From NCBI GenBank assembly GCA_910584375.1, contig CAJUAH010000014.1, forward strand, positions 25,377 to 89,376: a stretch of DNA of 64,000 bases, given 5' to 3'. The position numbers were made by a program, and so were the translations under genes. The stretch comes from an uncultured Acetatifactor sp. (GTDB lineage Bacteria; Bacillota; Clostridia; Lachnospirales; Lachnospiraceae). Each line of letters opens with the position of its first letter. Within the stretch, counting starts at the first letter, position 1. The notes below the pieces were generated by a model. It was not told the origin of the DNA, did no database searches, and was given only the letters and a program-made list of their open reading frames with translations. This document shows, one piece after another, positions 42,690 through 52,261 of this stretch.

Positions 42690-42948
42690 CCGTTGCTGTC
42701 GTTCTCCTCGAAGAATAATGATATTGTGAAGGACTACACTATCAAAGGCTGGGTCATGGATGATGAGCGTCTGAAAAATGGCGTCTCTGTGCGTACAGCA
42801 GAATACTTCGACCGCTTGCTTGAGCAGATTCGTGAAATCCGTTTGTCGGAGCGTAGTTTTTTAGAAGATAACGGATATATATGCAACGGCACTTGACTTT
42901 GACCGCACAGCGAAAATGTCAGTCGGAAAGACTGCCTGCGCTGCGTGA
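42690..42948 (+). pseudogene. RhuM-family fragment, frameshifted
   Basis: KDYTIKGWVMDDERLKNG and YFDRLLEQIREIRLSE match the middle of RhuM-family proteins, which accompany restriction islands. The N-terminus is missing, and after LSERSFLE the frame shifts: another frame continues with KITDIYATALDFDRTAK and stops at 42946-42948. The remaining ~120 bp to 43067 hold nothing recognisable. Confidence 0.7.
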
Positions 42949-43067
42949 TTTGGCTGTGAGACAAATGCAGACATTGGATTCACTAAATACAACGAGATTG
43001 TCTCAGAGGGGAACGGGTGAATAAATCTCAATCTTGCGCTTATATTCAGTAAATTTGAGGAGGGAAT

Positions 43068-43868
43068 ATGTCAAATAGAAATAAACATGCTAAGGGGCAG
43101 CAGAATGGTATAAAAGGTAAAAAAATCAAAATAAATGTGAATAAAGAAAAGTTTTTTGACAGGATGGCAATATATTTGCCTATAATAATTTCGCTCATAT
43201 CTCTATGGGTCGCTTGGCTTGCAATGTATACAAGCAATGCATTGGCAATAAACAATTCTGCATTAAATTTTTCTTATGAACAATTTAGTGTCAAGCCCAA
43301 AGATATCAAGGAGGGAATAGAATTTGAAGTTAGTGAAGAGACAATAACTCAGGGCAGTTTGAAAATCCGTATTGACGTGAAAGTGATATCAGGGCAAATT
43401 GCCTCATTATATTTGATACAGAATCATAAGGAAGAATTTGTGTTTACACTTTTAAATGACGGAGAAATTCAAAATAAAAGTTCAAAAGTTAAGTCGTATG
43501 AGACAGATATGAATTTTGATATGCAGGTAAAAGGAGAATATGAAGGTACTTTAATAGGATCGGGATGGGTGTATGTTTTGTCAGAAGATATGAGTGGGCA
43601 AGTTTTTATAGATGCAATCCAAATTGTCGGGCCTGTTTTTGAAGAGAGTGCAAATGGAAAGACTAACCTCTATGTTTCGGATGCGGATTATGAGTTTAAT
43701 TATATTAAAAACAATAAATTAGTGACTATTCATGACGATTGCAGCATTGGGGAAGGCTGGATTAGCTATAGAAATGTATATCCCTCAGAATTTAAAACAA
43801 TTAATGTAGAGGAACTTGAACATGATCTTGAAACAATAAAAGAGATATATTCGAGATATAAGTATTGA
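43068..43868 (+). CDS. Hypothetical single-TM protein, 266 aa
   Basis: Not recognised. A Lys-rich N-terminus (RNKHAKGQQNGIKGKKIKIN) precedes one TM (about residues 36-60, AIYLPIIISLISLWVAWLAM); the remaining ~200 residues are a beta-rich extracytoplasmic domain (SLKIRIDVKVISGQIASLYL). RBS GAGGAGGG is strong. AT-rich, in the accessory region. Confidence 0.7.
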   Translation: MSNRNKHAKGQQNGIKGKKIKINVNKEKFFDRMAIYLPIIISLISLWVAWLAMYTSNALAINNSALNFSYEQFSVKPKDIKEGIEFEVSEETITQGSLKIRIDVKVISGQIASLYLIQNHKEEFVFTLLNDGEIQNKSSKVKSYETDMNFDMQVKGEYEGTLIGSGWVYVLSEDMSGQVFIDAIQIVGPVFEESANGKTNLYVSDADYEFNYIKNNKLVTIHDDCSIGEGWISYRNVYPSEFKTINVEELEHDLETIKEIYSRYKY

Positions 43869-44017
43869 TTTTGGGGTTCCGAGTAATACAATAATGATAA
43901 TTCATGTGTATTCCAATGGAAACAGTATTTTAGGGATTGTGCGTCCAGCGTAAAAGTAATAGAATAAGGCTGTTATTTGGGTATGCTTTGAAAGAAACTA
44001 CATGATGGAGAACAGTG

Positions 44018-45325
44018 ATGACATTGAAAAAGGGAGTATACGCAATCTGTATTGTGATGTCGTTCGGCGTTATGGGCTGCGGTAATTCTTTTGCAAATGG
44101 CAACGAAACTGATGAAATAGCGAATGAACTCGATGTTTCGCATATTTCAGAAGAGTTTTCGTCACAGGGCGGGATGCAGGAGAGCGGGCAACAGGAAGAT
44201 AGGCAATTTGATAACGGGCAACCTCAAAGTGGGCAACCGGGCAACCAGCGTTTAGAGGATATCTGTCTGAAACTTTACACCCAGGCGGCAGAGGAAAACA
44301 AGTTGTCCGACCTGGATACGATCCGTAGGATCGCGGCAGCGTTTGGAGAACACGGATATCCGGCGGTTGACAGTGCAAACCAGATCGATATGACAGAGGC
44401 GGAACAGGTTGTCCGCTTTTGCGAGAAGGTGAATGCCAAAGAAAACGGAGAGATAACGATAATGGAGATTGGCTATTGGGGCGGATTTATAGCCTATGAC
44501 CTGCGGACGGAGGACGGACGGGTAGAAGTAGTCAGAAACCGCTATAAATATGAAAACGGAAAGTTGCAAACAGGCACGGCAGAGCGTTATCAGGCAGACA
44601 GTTGGAGTTATACCCCGGAAGGCTATCTGATGTTCTCGGGTACAGGATATTCGGAAGATATTTATATACTTACACTCAGCAGAGAGGAGAGACATACTGC
44701 GCTCAAAGTCCGGCCACTGGATGAGACATGCCGAGAGTTAAACGGGAAATATCTTCTTCCCATAGGCTATGAACGGAACAACATGTTCCTGACCGACTGG
44801 AGCGAAGAAGATTTTGGGGATCTGGACTTTTATGATCTATATGATATTCTCTATCCGAAAATAAAGGGAAAACCTGTTCCCTATGCGGCGGATGATAATT
44901 TGGCGGTAGGCGCTGTCTATCAGGTTCCCCGGAGTGAATTTGAAGAGGTCATAATGACTTATTTTAACATAGACAGCGATACATTGCAGTCTAAAACGGT
45001 GTTCCATCCGGAGGACTCCACCTATGAATACAGACCCAGGGGATTCTACGAGGTGGAGTACCCGGAATATCCGTATCCGGAGGTCACAGGGTATGCAGAG
45101 AACGGGGACGGAACGGTCACTCTTCTGGTGAACGTGGTATTTCCTGCCGAGGATGATTCCAGAGTGTACGCCCATGAGGTGGTGGTGCGACCGCTGGAAG
45201 ATGGGGGAGTACAGTATGTTTCCAACCGGGTCATTCCCGGAGAGGACAACCGGGAGGCAGCCTGGTATATGCCTCGTTTGACCAGGGATGCCTGGCAGGA
45301 AGTATATGGGGCCGAACTTCCATAA
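44018..45325 (+). CDS. Hypothetical lipoprotein
   Basis: 435 residues with signal peptide and lipobox VMGC. A Gln/Gly/Asn-rich tether (about residues 45-75, with repeated GQP/GQQ units) leads to a large domain of unknown family (LCLKLYTQAAEENKLSDLD-like start, MEIGYWGGFIAYDLRTEDGR, DDNLAVGAVYQVPRSEFEEV). Probably surface-displayed. ATG 44018 is preferred to GTG 44015; GGAG lies 7 nt before it. Confidence 0.72.
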   Translation: MTLKKGVYAICIVMSFGVMGCGNSFANGNETDEIANELDVSHISEEFSSQGGMQESGQQEDRQFDNGQPQSGQPGNQRLEDICLKLYTQAAEENKLSDLDTIRRIAAAFGEHGYPAVDSANQIDMTEAEQVVRFCEKVNAKENGEITIMEIGYWGGFIAYDLRTEDGRVEVVRNRYKYENGKLQTGTAERYQADSWSYTPEGYLMFSGTGYSEDIYILTLSREERHTALKVRPLDETCRELNGKYLLPIGYERNNMFLTDWSEEDFGDLDFYDLYDILYPKIKGKPVPYAADDNLAVGAVYQVPRSEFEEVIMTYFNIDSDTLQSKTVFHPEDSTYEYRPRGFYEVEYPEYPYPEVTGYAENGDGTVTLLVNVVFPAEDDSRVYAHEVVVRPLEDGGVQYVSNRVIPGEDNREAAWYMPRLTRDAWQEVYGAELP

Positions 45326-45387
45326 TCTTTTGCCATAGAAACATACTGTCAGAGCCATAAGGAAACCAGAACGGAGAGGAGCCAAAT

Positions 45388-46326
45388 ATGATATTGAGCG
45401 TGAGCAGGAGAACGGACGTCCCCAACTACTACTCCGATTGGTTCATAAACAGGATCAGGGAAGGGCATCTATATGTGCGCAATCCCATGAATCCCCATCA
45501 GATCAGCAGAATAAACTGTTCGCCGGATGTGGTGGACTGCATCGTGTTTTGGACAAAAAATCCCGCCAATATGCTGGAAAAACTGGACAGCCTGCGGGAC
45601 TATGTATACTATTTTCAGTATACTCTCACAGGATACGGCAGAGACATGGAGCCGAACCTACCGGATAAAAAGAGGGTACTTATTCCCACATTTCAGAGAC
45701 TGTCCGATACGATAGGAAAAGAAAGAGTGATCTGGAGATATGATCCGATCCTGCTGAATCCAAGATACACAATGGATTACCATTTGAAAGCTTTTGGGGA
45801 GATCGCGGACCTCCTGGCAGGGTATACGGAGAGGGTGGTCATCAGCTTTATCGACCTGTATGCCAAAATCCGGCGAAACACCGAAGAACTTGCCATGCGG
45901 CCGCCGACAAACGGAGAGATGAACGATCTGGCGGCGCAGATGGCAGGGATCGCCGCGGCGCATAACCTGAGAATCGAAACCTGCGCGGAACAGATCGACT
46001 TGCAGGCAGCAGGCATCTCTCACGGCAGTTGCATAGACAAAAAACTGATCGAGAGACTGACCGGCTGTAAAATAGTCGGTGAAAAAGACAAAAACCAGAG
46101 AAAAGAGTGCGGATGCCTTGAGAGCGTCGAGGTGGGAACATACAATACCTGTTTAAACGGCTGCAAATATTGTTACGCGAATCACAGTGAGGCGCAGGTT
46201 AAAGAGAAAGCCGGGCTGTATGTCCCAGACTCTCCGCTGCTGTGCGGCAGTATAGAACCCGGCGACAGGATCACGGACAGGCCGGTGAAGTCGCTCACAG
46301 ATACACAATATAGTTTCCTTGAGTAG
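45388..46326 (+). CDS. DUF1848-family protein
   Basis: 312 residues. The N-terminus ILSVSRRTDVPNYYSDWFINR and the middle CIVFWTKNPANMLEKLD are typical of DUF1848. The C-terminal cysteines (CGCLESVEVGTYNTCLNGCKYCYAN) resemble the tail of radical-SAM-like, iron-sulfur-binding proteins. The activity is unknown. RBS GAGAGGAG is upstream. It lies 27 nt before the frameshifted nuclease-like gene, so the two may be one unit. Confidence 0.82.
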   Translation: MILSVSRRTDVPNYYSDWFINRIREGHLYVRNPMNPHQISRINCSPDVVDCIVFWTKNPANMLEKLDSLRDYVYYFQYTLTGYGRDMEPNLPDKKRVLIPTFQRLSDTIGKERVIWRYDPILLNPRYTMDYHLKAFGEIADLLAGYTERVVISFIDLYAKIRRNTEELAMRPPTNGEMNDLAAQMAGIAAAHNLRIETCAEQIDLQAAGISHGSCIDKKLIERLTGCKIVGEKDKNQRKECGCLESVEVGTYNTCLNGCKYCYANHSEAQVKEKAGLYVPDSPLLCGSIEPGDRITDRPVKSLTDTQYSFLE

Positions 46327-46353
46327 AGCCTTTTAACAGGGAGGAGGCATATT

Positions 46354-46982
46354 ATGATAAAAATGTATGAGCAGCGGGGAAAATATTCAGTGGCAACATA
46401 TGGGATAGAGCTTACCCCCGCAATGAAATACGACGCCCTGTCTTTCGCAAGGGACATCATACTTTCCGACAATCAGTATTCCCGGCTGCTGCCAGCGGAC
46501 ATTCAGGCATCTCCCGATGTAAAGCTCCAGCAGAAAATAGAGATTCAGCGCACCTACATGGGGAAACTGTTTTTTATCAATTTCTTGTGGAAAATGGGAA
46601 AGATGTGAATATCGACGGTATGTTTGATATTTATGAAGGGCAGCAAAATGTAGATTCCTTTGACTTTGTAACCTGGGACGGACATACGGTTGACGTAAAG
46701 ACAGGTTTTCGCTCCATACATACCCGTCTGCTGGTCAATACAGAGCAGTTTGACAGAAATCCCAAGAATTATTATGTAGCCGTAAAAATAGACGCGGCGG
46801 ACGTTGATTCCCGGCAAAAGCTGGTGGACTGGCAAAATGTATCCCAGGCCCGGATCATTGGCTATGCGGAGTATGAATTTCTGGAAAGAAACGCACCGGT
46901 CTATGACTTCAGAGAAGGCCCTGCCAGGTGGAGATACTACAATCAACTGATGGGCATAGACAGACTGCTTAAGGAGTTCTGA
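46354..46982 (+). pseudogene. PDDEXK-like protein with one-base frameshift
   Basis: Two frames belong to one ~209-residue protein. The first ends at QRTYMG; if one G is restored in GGGG (46560-46563) it continues ETVFYQFLVENGKDVNIDGM and runs to the stop at 46982. The region DSFDFVTWDGHTVDVKTGF fits a PD-(D/E)XK nuclease core (Asp...Asp-x-Lys). Either a recent pseudogene, a sequencing error in a G run, or a phase-variable tract. It lies upstream of the restriction-modification operon but 213 bp away and separated by a promoter. Confidence 0.65.
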
Positions 46983-47075
46983 CTATGGGGTAAAAGCATA
47001 GATCTCCGGTAAAATATCGAAGGTTTTGCGTTTCCCTGACTGAAACACGGGGCAGGGAGAAATTATAAAAACCTA

Positions 47076-47112
47076 TTGGGAATCCATCAAAAATATGCTA
47101 CAATATTCCCAA
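47076..47112 (+). promoter_or_regulatory. Promoter and operator dyad of the restriction-modification operon
   Basis: TTGGGA (47076-47081), 17-bp spacer, TACAAT (47099-47104). The perfect inverted repeat TTGGGAAT (47076-47083) and ATTCCCAA (47105-47112) spans the whole promoter, suggesting self-control of the operon. Confidence 0.6.
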
Positions 47113-47195
47113 AGCAGTGTACGCCCGTAGAGTGTTTTGACTAAAGGCAAGCATGTACGGTACAGCAAAAATCAAGAATCCGGAGCGGCGCCAAG

Positions 47196-48857
47196 ATGCC
47201 AACTGAAATACTATTAGACGCATTGCGTATTACCAATAGATATTTAACGCAAAATTATACCAGCAGCCAGCGGCAAATGTTATATTCCGAATTGCGCATT
47301 TTGACAGACAGCGCGGAAATGCCGGATGAAGCTGGCGATCATCATTTCATAAACAGTCCCTATGACGAAATCCAGCTCGCCCTGGCCTGTCTGAACGAAA
47401 AGGAATCCATCAGAAAAGATAAGGGCGTCTATTACACGCCCTCGGATATCGTACAGTTTATCCTGACGAACAGTGTGAAGATGGCCTGCATAAAGCGCGG
47501 ACCGGACAGCCTTTCCGACATGGATCTGGGCGGCGTGCCCTACGGCGCTTTCTGTTATCGAAAGACCGTCTACGACCCTACCTGCGGCACAGGAGTTTTT
47601 CTGGTGGCGGCCCTGGAGATGAAACTGGGCATGCTGGCCCGGTATCAGGTGAGCGCTACCCGCGGCAGGATACGGCAGATCGTGGCGACGATACGGGGGA
47701 ACGATCTGAACAGCGATTCCGTAGCCATAACCAAGCTGCGTCTGTTTCTCTGCGTGTTGCACCGCTATGGGGTGGCAAAGGCAAGAGGGCTGGCACAGTT
47801 GCTGAATACCTGCTTCACCGTATGCGATTTTGTGACCCATGCGCCGGATGCGGGCGTCCGATACGATGTCATCATCGGCAATCCTCCCTATGTGGAGGAT
47901 ACAAAAAGCGAATCCATACCAAAAGAAAAGTACGGAAATATCTATGCCAATGTGCTGGAAAACGCGGCGCTGCGTCTGCAGCCGGGCGGCGTCATGGGTT
48001 TTATCATCCCACTGTCCTATATCTCCACGCCCCGGATGGAGAAGATACGAAATGTGCTATACCGCCATCTTCCGGAGCAGTACATATTGAGTTTTTCCGA
48101 CAGGCCGGACTGCCTGTTTTCCTCCGTACACCAGAAACTGTGTGTTCTGTTTGGAAGAAACACAGGAGATCAAAAAAAGGGGGACAGAGCCAGGGCCGTC
48201 TACACCGGGAATTACCGGTATTGGTACCGGGAGGAGCGCCGGGAACTGTTTCGCACCATCGAGGTGGTGAAAAACGCTTTGGGGACCCAAACCCATATTC
48301 CCAAGCTGGGGAATATGCGGGATATCAGCATCTACAAAAAAATCATGTCGAAACGCACGCCGCTGCTGGAGCTGCTGCAGGGGGGCGAAAGCAGGGTCTA
48401 TCTGAACATGCGGGCTGCATTCTGGATCAAGGCATTTCTGGACGAACATTCAGGGGCAGAGTATAAAGCCTTTGGATGCGCGGACGAATCTCAGGCCAAT
48501 TTTGCCCTGTGTCTGCTGAATTCCTCGCTGTTTTGGTGGTATTGGATCTGCGCGTCTGACTGCTGGCATATAACCCGTAAAGAGCTGGAGGGCTTTAAAG
48601 TGCCCCGGATACAGGACTACAGGGCGACCAAAGAACTGGCGGCGGCTCTGGAGAGGCGGCTGGAGGAGACCAAGGTCTATGTGGGAACCAAACAGACCGA
48701 GTACGAGTACAAACACAGGGCCTGCGTGGCGGAGATCCACCGGATCGATGATTATATAAACGCGCTGTATGGACTGACGGCGGAAGAGAGCCTTTATATA
48801 AAAAAATTTGCATACCGCTACAGGATAAGCGGGGGAGTGGAAGATGAATGTGATTGA
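47196..48857 (+). CDS. N6-adenine DNA methyltransferase
   Basis: 553-residue amino-methyltransferase of the Eco57I-like kind. The N-terminal helical part has GVYYTPSDIVQFIL; the SAM motif is YDPTCGTGVFLVAAL and the catalytic motif IV is IGNPPY. The C-terminal region (SLFWWYWICASDCWHITRKE) acts as target recognition. It is the first gene of a four-gene operon with a C5-methyltransferase, an McrB-like NTPase and a LlaJI-type endonuclease, and would protect one strand of an asymmetric site. Its end overlaps the next gene by 14 nt. Confidence 0.9.
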   Translation: MPTEILLDALRITNRYLTQNYTSSQRQMLYSELRILTDSAEMPDEAGDHHFINSPYDEIQLALACLNEKESIRKDKGVYYTPSDIVQFILTNSVKMACIKRGPDSLSDMDLGGVPYGAFCYRKTVYDPTCGTGVFLVAALEMKLGMLARYQVSATRGRIRQIVATIRGNDLNSDSVAITKLRLFLCVLHRYGVAKARGLAQLLNTCFTVCDFVTHAPDAGVRYDVIIGNPPYVEDTKSESIPKEKYGNIYANVLENAALRLQPGGVMGFIIPLSYISTPRMEKIRNVLYRHLPEQYILSFSDRPDCLFSSVHQKLCVLFGRNTGDQKKGDRARAVYTGNYRYWYREERRELFRTIEVVKNALGTQTHIPKLGNMRDISIYKKIMSKRTPLLELLQGGESRVYLNMRAAFWIKAFLDEHSGAEYKAFGCADESQANFALCLLNSSLFWWYWICASDCWHITRKELEGFKVPRIQDYRATKELAAALERRLEETKVYVGTKQTEYEYKHRACVAEIHRIDDYINALYGLTAEESLYIKKFAYRYRISGGVEDECD

Positions 48858-49986
48858 TCTGTTCTCCGGGTGCGGGGGACTGTCTCTGGGCTTTAAGCAG
48901 GCGGGTTATGATGTGACGAGAGCCGTTGAGCTGGATCCTGGCATAGCGGCCACCTATAGGGAAAACCATCCGGAGACGGATATGATCGTGGATGATATAC
49001 GAAATATCGACAATACCGGCGTTTTCCGGGAAGGAGACGCGGACGTGATAATCGGCGGCCCTCCCTGCCAGGGCTTTTCCATGGCGGGGGCGAGGATCCG
49101 GGGAGGATTTATCGACGATCCCAGAAATTACCTGTTCAGGCACTATTTTAATGTGGTGAGGACGGTGCGGCCCGCGGTCTTTGTCATGGAGAATGTGAAG
49201 GGGATCACCACCATGCAGGGCGGCAGGATCTTTGAGGAGATACTGGGGACTTTTTCGGATCCGGAGCTGCTGGGCGGACGCCCTTACCATGTATATCCCC
49301 GTTTGGTCAGAGCCATTCAATTTGGCGTCCCGCAAAAGAGGGAGCGTATGGTACTCATAGGAACTCTCCGGGAAGTCGGGGATATGGACGCCTTGTGGAA
49401 GGAGACGCGGGAGGATATTTGCAGGGAATATCCCCATTATTTTGACCCCGTGACGGTCAGGGATGCCATCGGCAATCTGGGAGCCACCTCGGCAGACGGA
49501 AAAATCGCGAATCCCGTTGCCCGGACAGAGTATCAGCGCTATCTGGCATGTGACAGAGAATCTGTCACGAACCATACCCAGACCAGGCATTCGCCCGTTG
49601 CCACCGACAGGATGCGCCGGGTGGCCAGCGGGGAGAATTATACGGTGCTGGAGGAGACCATTCGGTCTGTACACAGCGGCTCTTACGGGCGGCTTAGTTG
49701 GGAGGAACAGGCTCCCACGGTCACTACCCGGTTTGACACTCCGGCGGGCGGGCGCTTTATACATCCGGAGGAGGACAGGACGCTGTCGCCCCGGGAGGCG
49801 GCCCGTATCCAGAGTTTTCCAGACGATTTTGTATTCTGTGGGACAAAGACTTCCATCTGCAAGCAGATCGGAAACGCCGTGCCGCCCAAGATAGCCTATT
49901 TTCTGGCCCGGCTGGCTCAAAAGATTATAGATAATGTACACGGGGAGGCGAAGGATGAATCCGGTATTACAGAAAAAATGGGATGA
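48844..49986 (+). CDS. C5-cytosine DNA methyltransferase
   Basis: 380 residues with the ordered C5 motifs: I (NVIDLFSGCGGLSLGF), IV (GGPPCQGFS, catalytic Cys), VI (VMENVKG), VIII (VPQKRERMVLIG), IX and X (QIGNAVPP). The variable target region lies between VIII and IX. Within the LlaJI-like operon it would methylate the second strand of the recognition site. It overlaps both neighbours (14 nt upstream, 32 nt downstream), so the operon is tightly coupled. Confidence 0.95.
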   Translation: MNVIDLFSGCGGLSLGFKQAGYDVTRAVELDPGIAATYRENHPETDMIVDDIRNIDNTGVFREGDADVIIGGPPCQGFSMAGARIRGGFIDDPRNYLFRHYFNVVRTVRPAVFVMENVKGITTMQGGRIFEEILGTFSDPELLGGRPYHVYPRLVRAIQFGVPQKRERMVLIGTLREVGDMDALWKETREDICREYPHYFDPVTVRDAIGNLGATSADGKIANPVARTEYQRYLACDRESVTNHTQTRHSPVATDRMRRVASGENYTVLEETIRSVHSGSYGRLSWEEQAPTVTTRFDTPAGGRFIHPEEDRTLSPREAARIQSFPDDFVFCGTKTSICKQIGNAVPPKIAYFLARLAQKIIDNVHGEAKDESGITEKMG

Positions 49987-52261
49987 ACTGAATGGAGCCG
50001 ATGACTATGCGTGCTGGTATCTGGTAAAGCATCCAGTGGCTTTCGACAAGCTGTGCTACCTGGTTTCTTTTCTGGAGGAATATAAGGAACAGGACGGGGA
50101 GGGGAATCTGAAAGCGTATGTCAGCCGCAGGATCGGGGAACTGAATGCGGGAAAGCCTGAGCTGGAAATCTCGGACAACTACCGCACCCTGCGGGTGGCG
50201 GCATTTTTTGGCTTGATCAGAATGGATGGTGTCCGGTATGAGAGCGCGGAGGTCACGGAGACTTTTGAGGAGATCCGGGACAGATGCGGCGGGGAATTTG
50301 AGAAAACAGATCTGTATGGCGATATTATTGAGAGGCAGATTGAAAAAGTCTTCATCAGTTCTCCTATAGATGAGGAGTATGAGACGGTCAGGAAGGATTT
50401 TCGCCTGTACCCTGTCATGTTGCTGTACAAGGTGCTGTTGGAACTGGGGCGCTGCATAGGGGAGTACAGGATCTCCATGTCGGAGTACAGATATCTGGCA
50501 GCTACCGCAAAAGTGTATGAGGACTATCTGGACACGCTGCTGTGGATTATGCTCTTTCGGGAGGATGAGACGGCGGCCGGGGAGTTTGAGCAGTTTAAGA
50601 GTAAATTTGACAATCGGCTCATACAGGCACTAAAGCTGCTGCCCGCCTTGTGCGTGGACAGGGACAGTATTACGCTGAGAGACGAGTATGTGGATGAAGT
50701 GGCGGAGAAAATATACCTGTATGAGAGGGATCCGAGAGTCTACCATGATGAGGCGTACATTGATTTCCTGTGTTCCGTCAGGCCTTTGACAGAGACTGGG
50801 CGGCTGGGAGCCGGGCAGGGGAAGGCGGCGCAGAGAGACGGCCAGGAGCGACACGGTGCAGGGGAAGAAGGCGCGGAGAGATACGGCCAGGAGCGATATG
50901 GAGCAGGGGAAGGCGGTGCAGAGGGAGACGGTCAGGAGCGACATGGAGCAGGGGAAGACGGCGCAGAGGGAGACGGCCAGGAGCGACATGGAGCAGGGGA
51001 AGAAGGTGCGGAGAAAGACAGCGCAGGGGAAGAAGGTGCGGAGGGACAGGAAACGGATAGGGATGCCGGGATCGATGAATCCCTCCGGGTCAGCACGGGA
51101 GAAAACATCCTTCTGTACGGCGTGCCGGGCGCGGGAAAAAGCTGGGCCATAGAGCATGAGTATTGCGATGACGACGCCTGCATGGAGTGTCTGGTATTTC
51201 ACCCGGATTACATGCACTCAGACTTTGTGGGACAGATTCTGCCAGTAGTTGAGAACGGAAGTAACAAGGTCAGATATCGGTTTGTTCCGGGGCCGTTCAC
51301 CAATATAGTAAGGAAAGCCTACAAAAATCCCACCCAGTCCTTTTTCCTTGTGATAGAGGAGATAAACAGGGGTAATGCCCCCGCCATCTTTGGGGAGATA
51401 TTTCAGTTGCTTGACCGCCGGACGGAGGACGGCGGCGGTTTCAAAAAGTGTACCAGCGCATACGGTATCACCCATCCCGATATTGCCCGGGAAGTGTATG
51501 GAAACGCGGACAGAAAGGTGCGTATTCCCGCCAATCTGTCCATCATCGGGACGATGAACACCTCCGACCAGAACGTGTTTACGCTGGACACGGCCTTTCA
51601 GAGAAGGTGGATCCTGCGCATGATCCCCAACTCTTTTGCAGGCCATCCCTATGCCGATGAAAAGATCTTGGACACGGATGTCTCCTGGCGGCAGTTCTGT
51701 GAGGCCGTCAACGGGGAGATCTTGCGCAGGGACAATATATCCTCGGCGGAGGACAAACGCATGGGGGCCTATTTTGTGACCAGAGACGATCTGCGCCTTG
51801 AGACAGTGCTGCCCGGAGCCGATACCTTCACGCAAAAGCGGGTGGAACGCCACAACGCCCGGTTTGCCGAGAAGGTACTGAAATATCTGTGGGACGACGC
51901 TTTCCGTTTTTCCCATGGGGACGCTTTTGACACCGGAAAATACCGGAGTCTGGAGGCGGTGGTGGCAGGTTTCATGAAGGGGAAGGGCAACGGACGCTTT
52001 CGGGTCTTTGGAGAAAGCCTGCGCCAGACGATCATAAACGGGGCGGAGGGTAGTGACAATGCCGTTCTTGACGGAGAGAACGGGAACGAAATAGAGGATG
52101 TGGGCAGTGCCCCCGTTGTCAGCGGAAACGGGACAGAGGGCGTCGGCAGTGCCACCGCTGCCGCCGGGAGCGGAACGGAGGGCGTCGGCAGTGCTGCCAT
52201 AGAGAACGAAACAGGCATTGACGGCGACAGCGTTGACGATGGAAACGGGGCGCAGTCATGA
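49955..52261 (+). CDS. McrB-like AAA+ NTPase of the restriction system, with repeat linker
   Basis: 768-residue motor subunit. The N-terminal ~280 residues are a helical domain of unknown type. Residues 295-364 are a hydrophilic linker of four 15-residue repeats (DGQERHGAGEEGAE type) plus a partial one. The AAA+ domain follows: Walker A GVPGAGKS (389-396), Walker B FFLVIEEINRGN and the sensor-1/arginine region GTMNTSDQNVFTLDTAFQRR, as in McrB. The C-terminal tail again has short GTEGVGSA repeats. It partners the LlaJI-type nuclease, as in LlaJI.R1/R2. ATG 49955 has GGGGAGGCGAAGG before it. Confidence 0.9.
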   Translation: MNPVLQKKWDELNGADDYACWYLVKHPVAFDKLCYLVSFLEEYKEQDGEGNLKAYVSRRIGELNAGKPELEISDNYRTLRVAAFFGLIRMDGVRYESAEVTETFEEIRDRCGGEFEKTDLYGDIIERQIEKVFISSPIDEEYETVRKDFRLYPVMLLYKVLLELGRCIGEYRISMSEYRYLAATAKVYEDYLDTLLWIMLFREDETAAGEFEQFKSKFDNRLIQALKLLPALCVDRDSITLRDEYVDEVAEKIYLYERDPRVYHDEAYIDFLCSVRPLTETGRLGAGQGKAAQRDGQERHGAGEEGAERYGQERYGAGEGGAEGDGQERHGAGEDGAEGDGQERHGAGEEGAEKDSAGEEGAEGQETDRDAGIDESLRVSTGENILLYGVPGAGKSWAIEHEYCDDDACMECLVFHPDYMHSDFVGQILPVVENGSNKVRYRFVPGPFTNIVRKAYKNPTQSFFLVIEEINRGNAPAIFGEIFQLLDRRTEDGGGFKKCTSAYGITHPDIAREVYGNADRKVRIPANLSIIGTMNTSDQNVFTLDTAFQRRWILRMIPNSFAGHPYADEKILDTDVSWRQFCEAVNGEILRRDNISSAEDKRMGAYFVTRDDLRLETVLPGADTFTQKRVERHNARFAEKVLKYLWDDAFRFSHGDAFDTGKYRSLEAVVAGFMKGKGNGRFRVFGESLRQTIINGAEGSDNAVLDGENGNEIEDVGSAPVVSGNGTEGVGSATAAAGSGTEGVGSAAIENETGIDGDSVDDGNGAQS
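50837..51046 (+). repeat. 45-bp in-frame tandem repeat in the McrB-like gene
   Basis: Four 45-bp units (50837-50881, 50882-50926, 50927-50971, 50972-51016) and a 30-bp partial unit (51017-51046). They differ at a few positions and code hydrophilic Gly/Glu/Arg 15-mers. Copy number changes would keep the frame. Confidence 0.88.

Noticed and set aside
50837..51046. CRISPR array
   Set aside because: Repeats are directly adjacent 45-bp units in frame inside a coding sequence, without spacers. No CRISPR array or cas gene was seen in the window.
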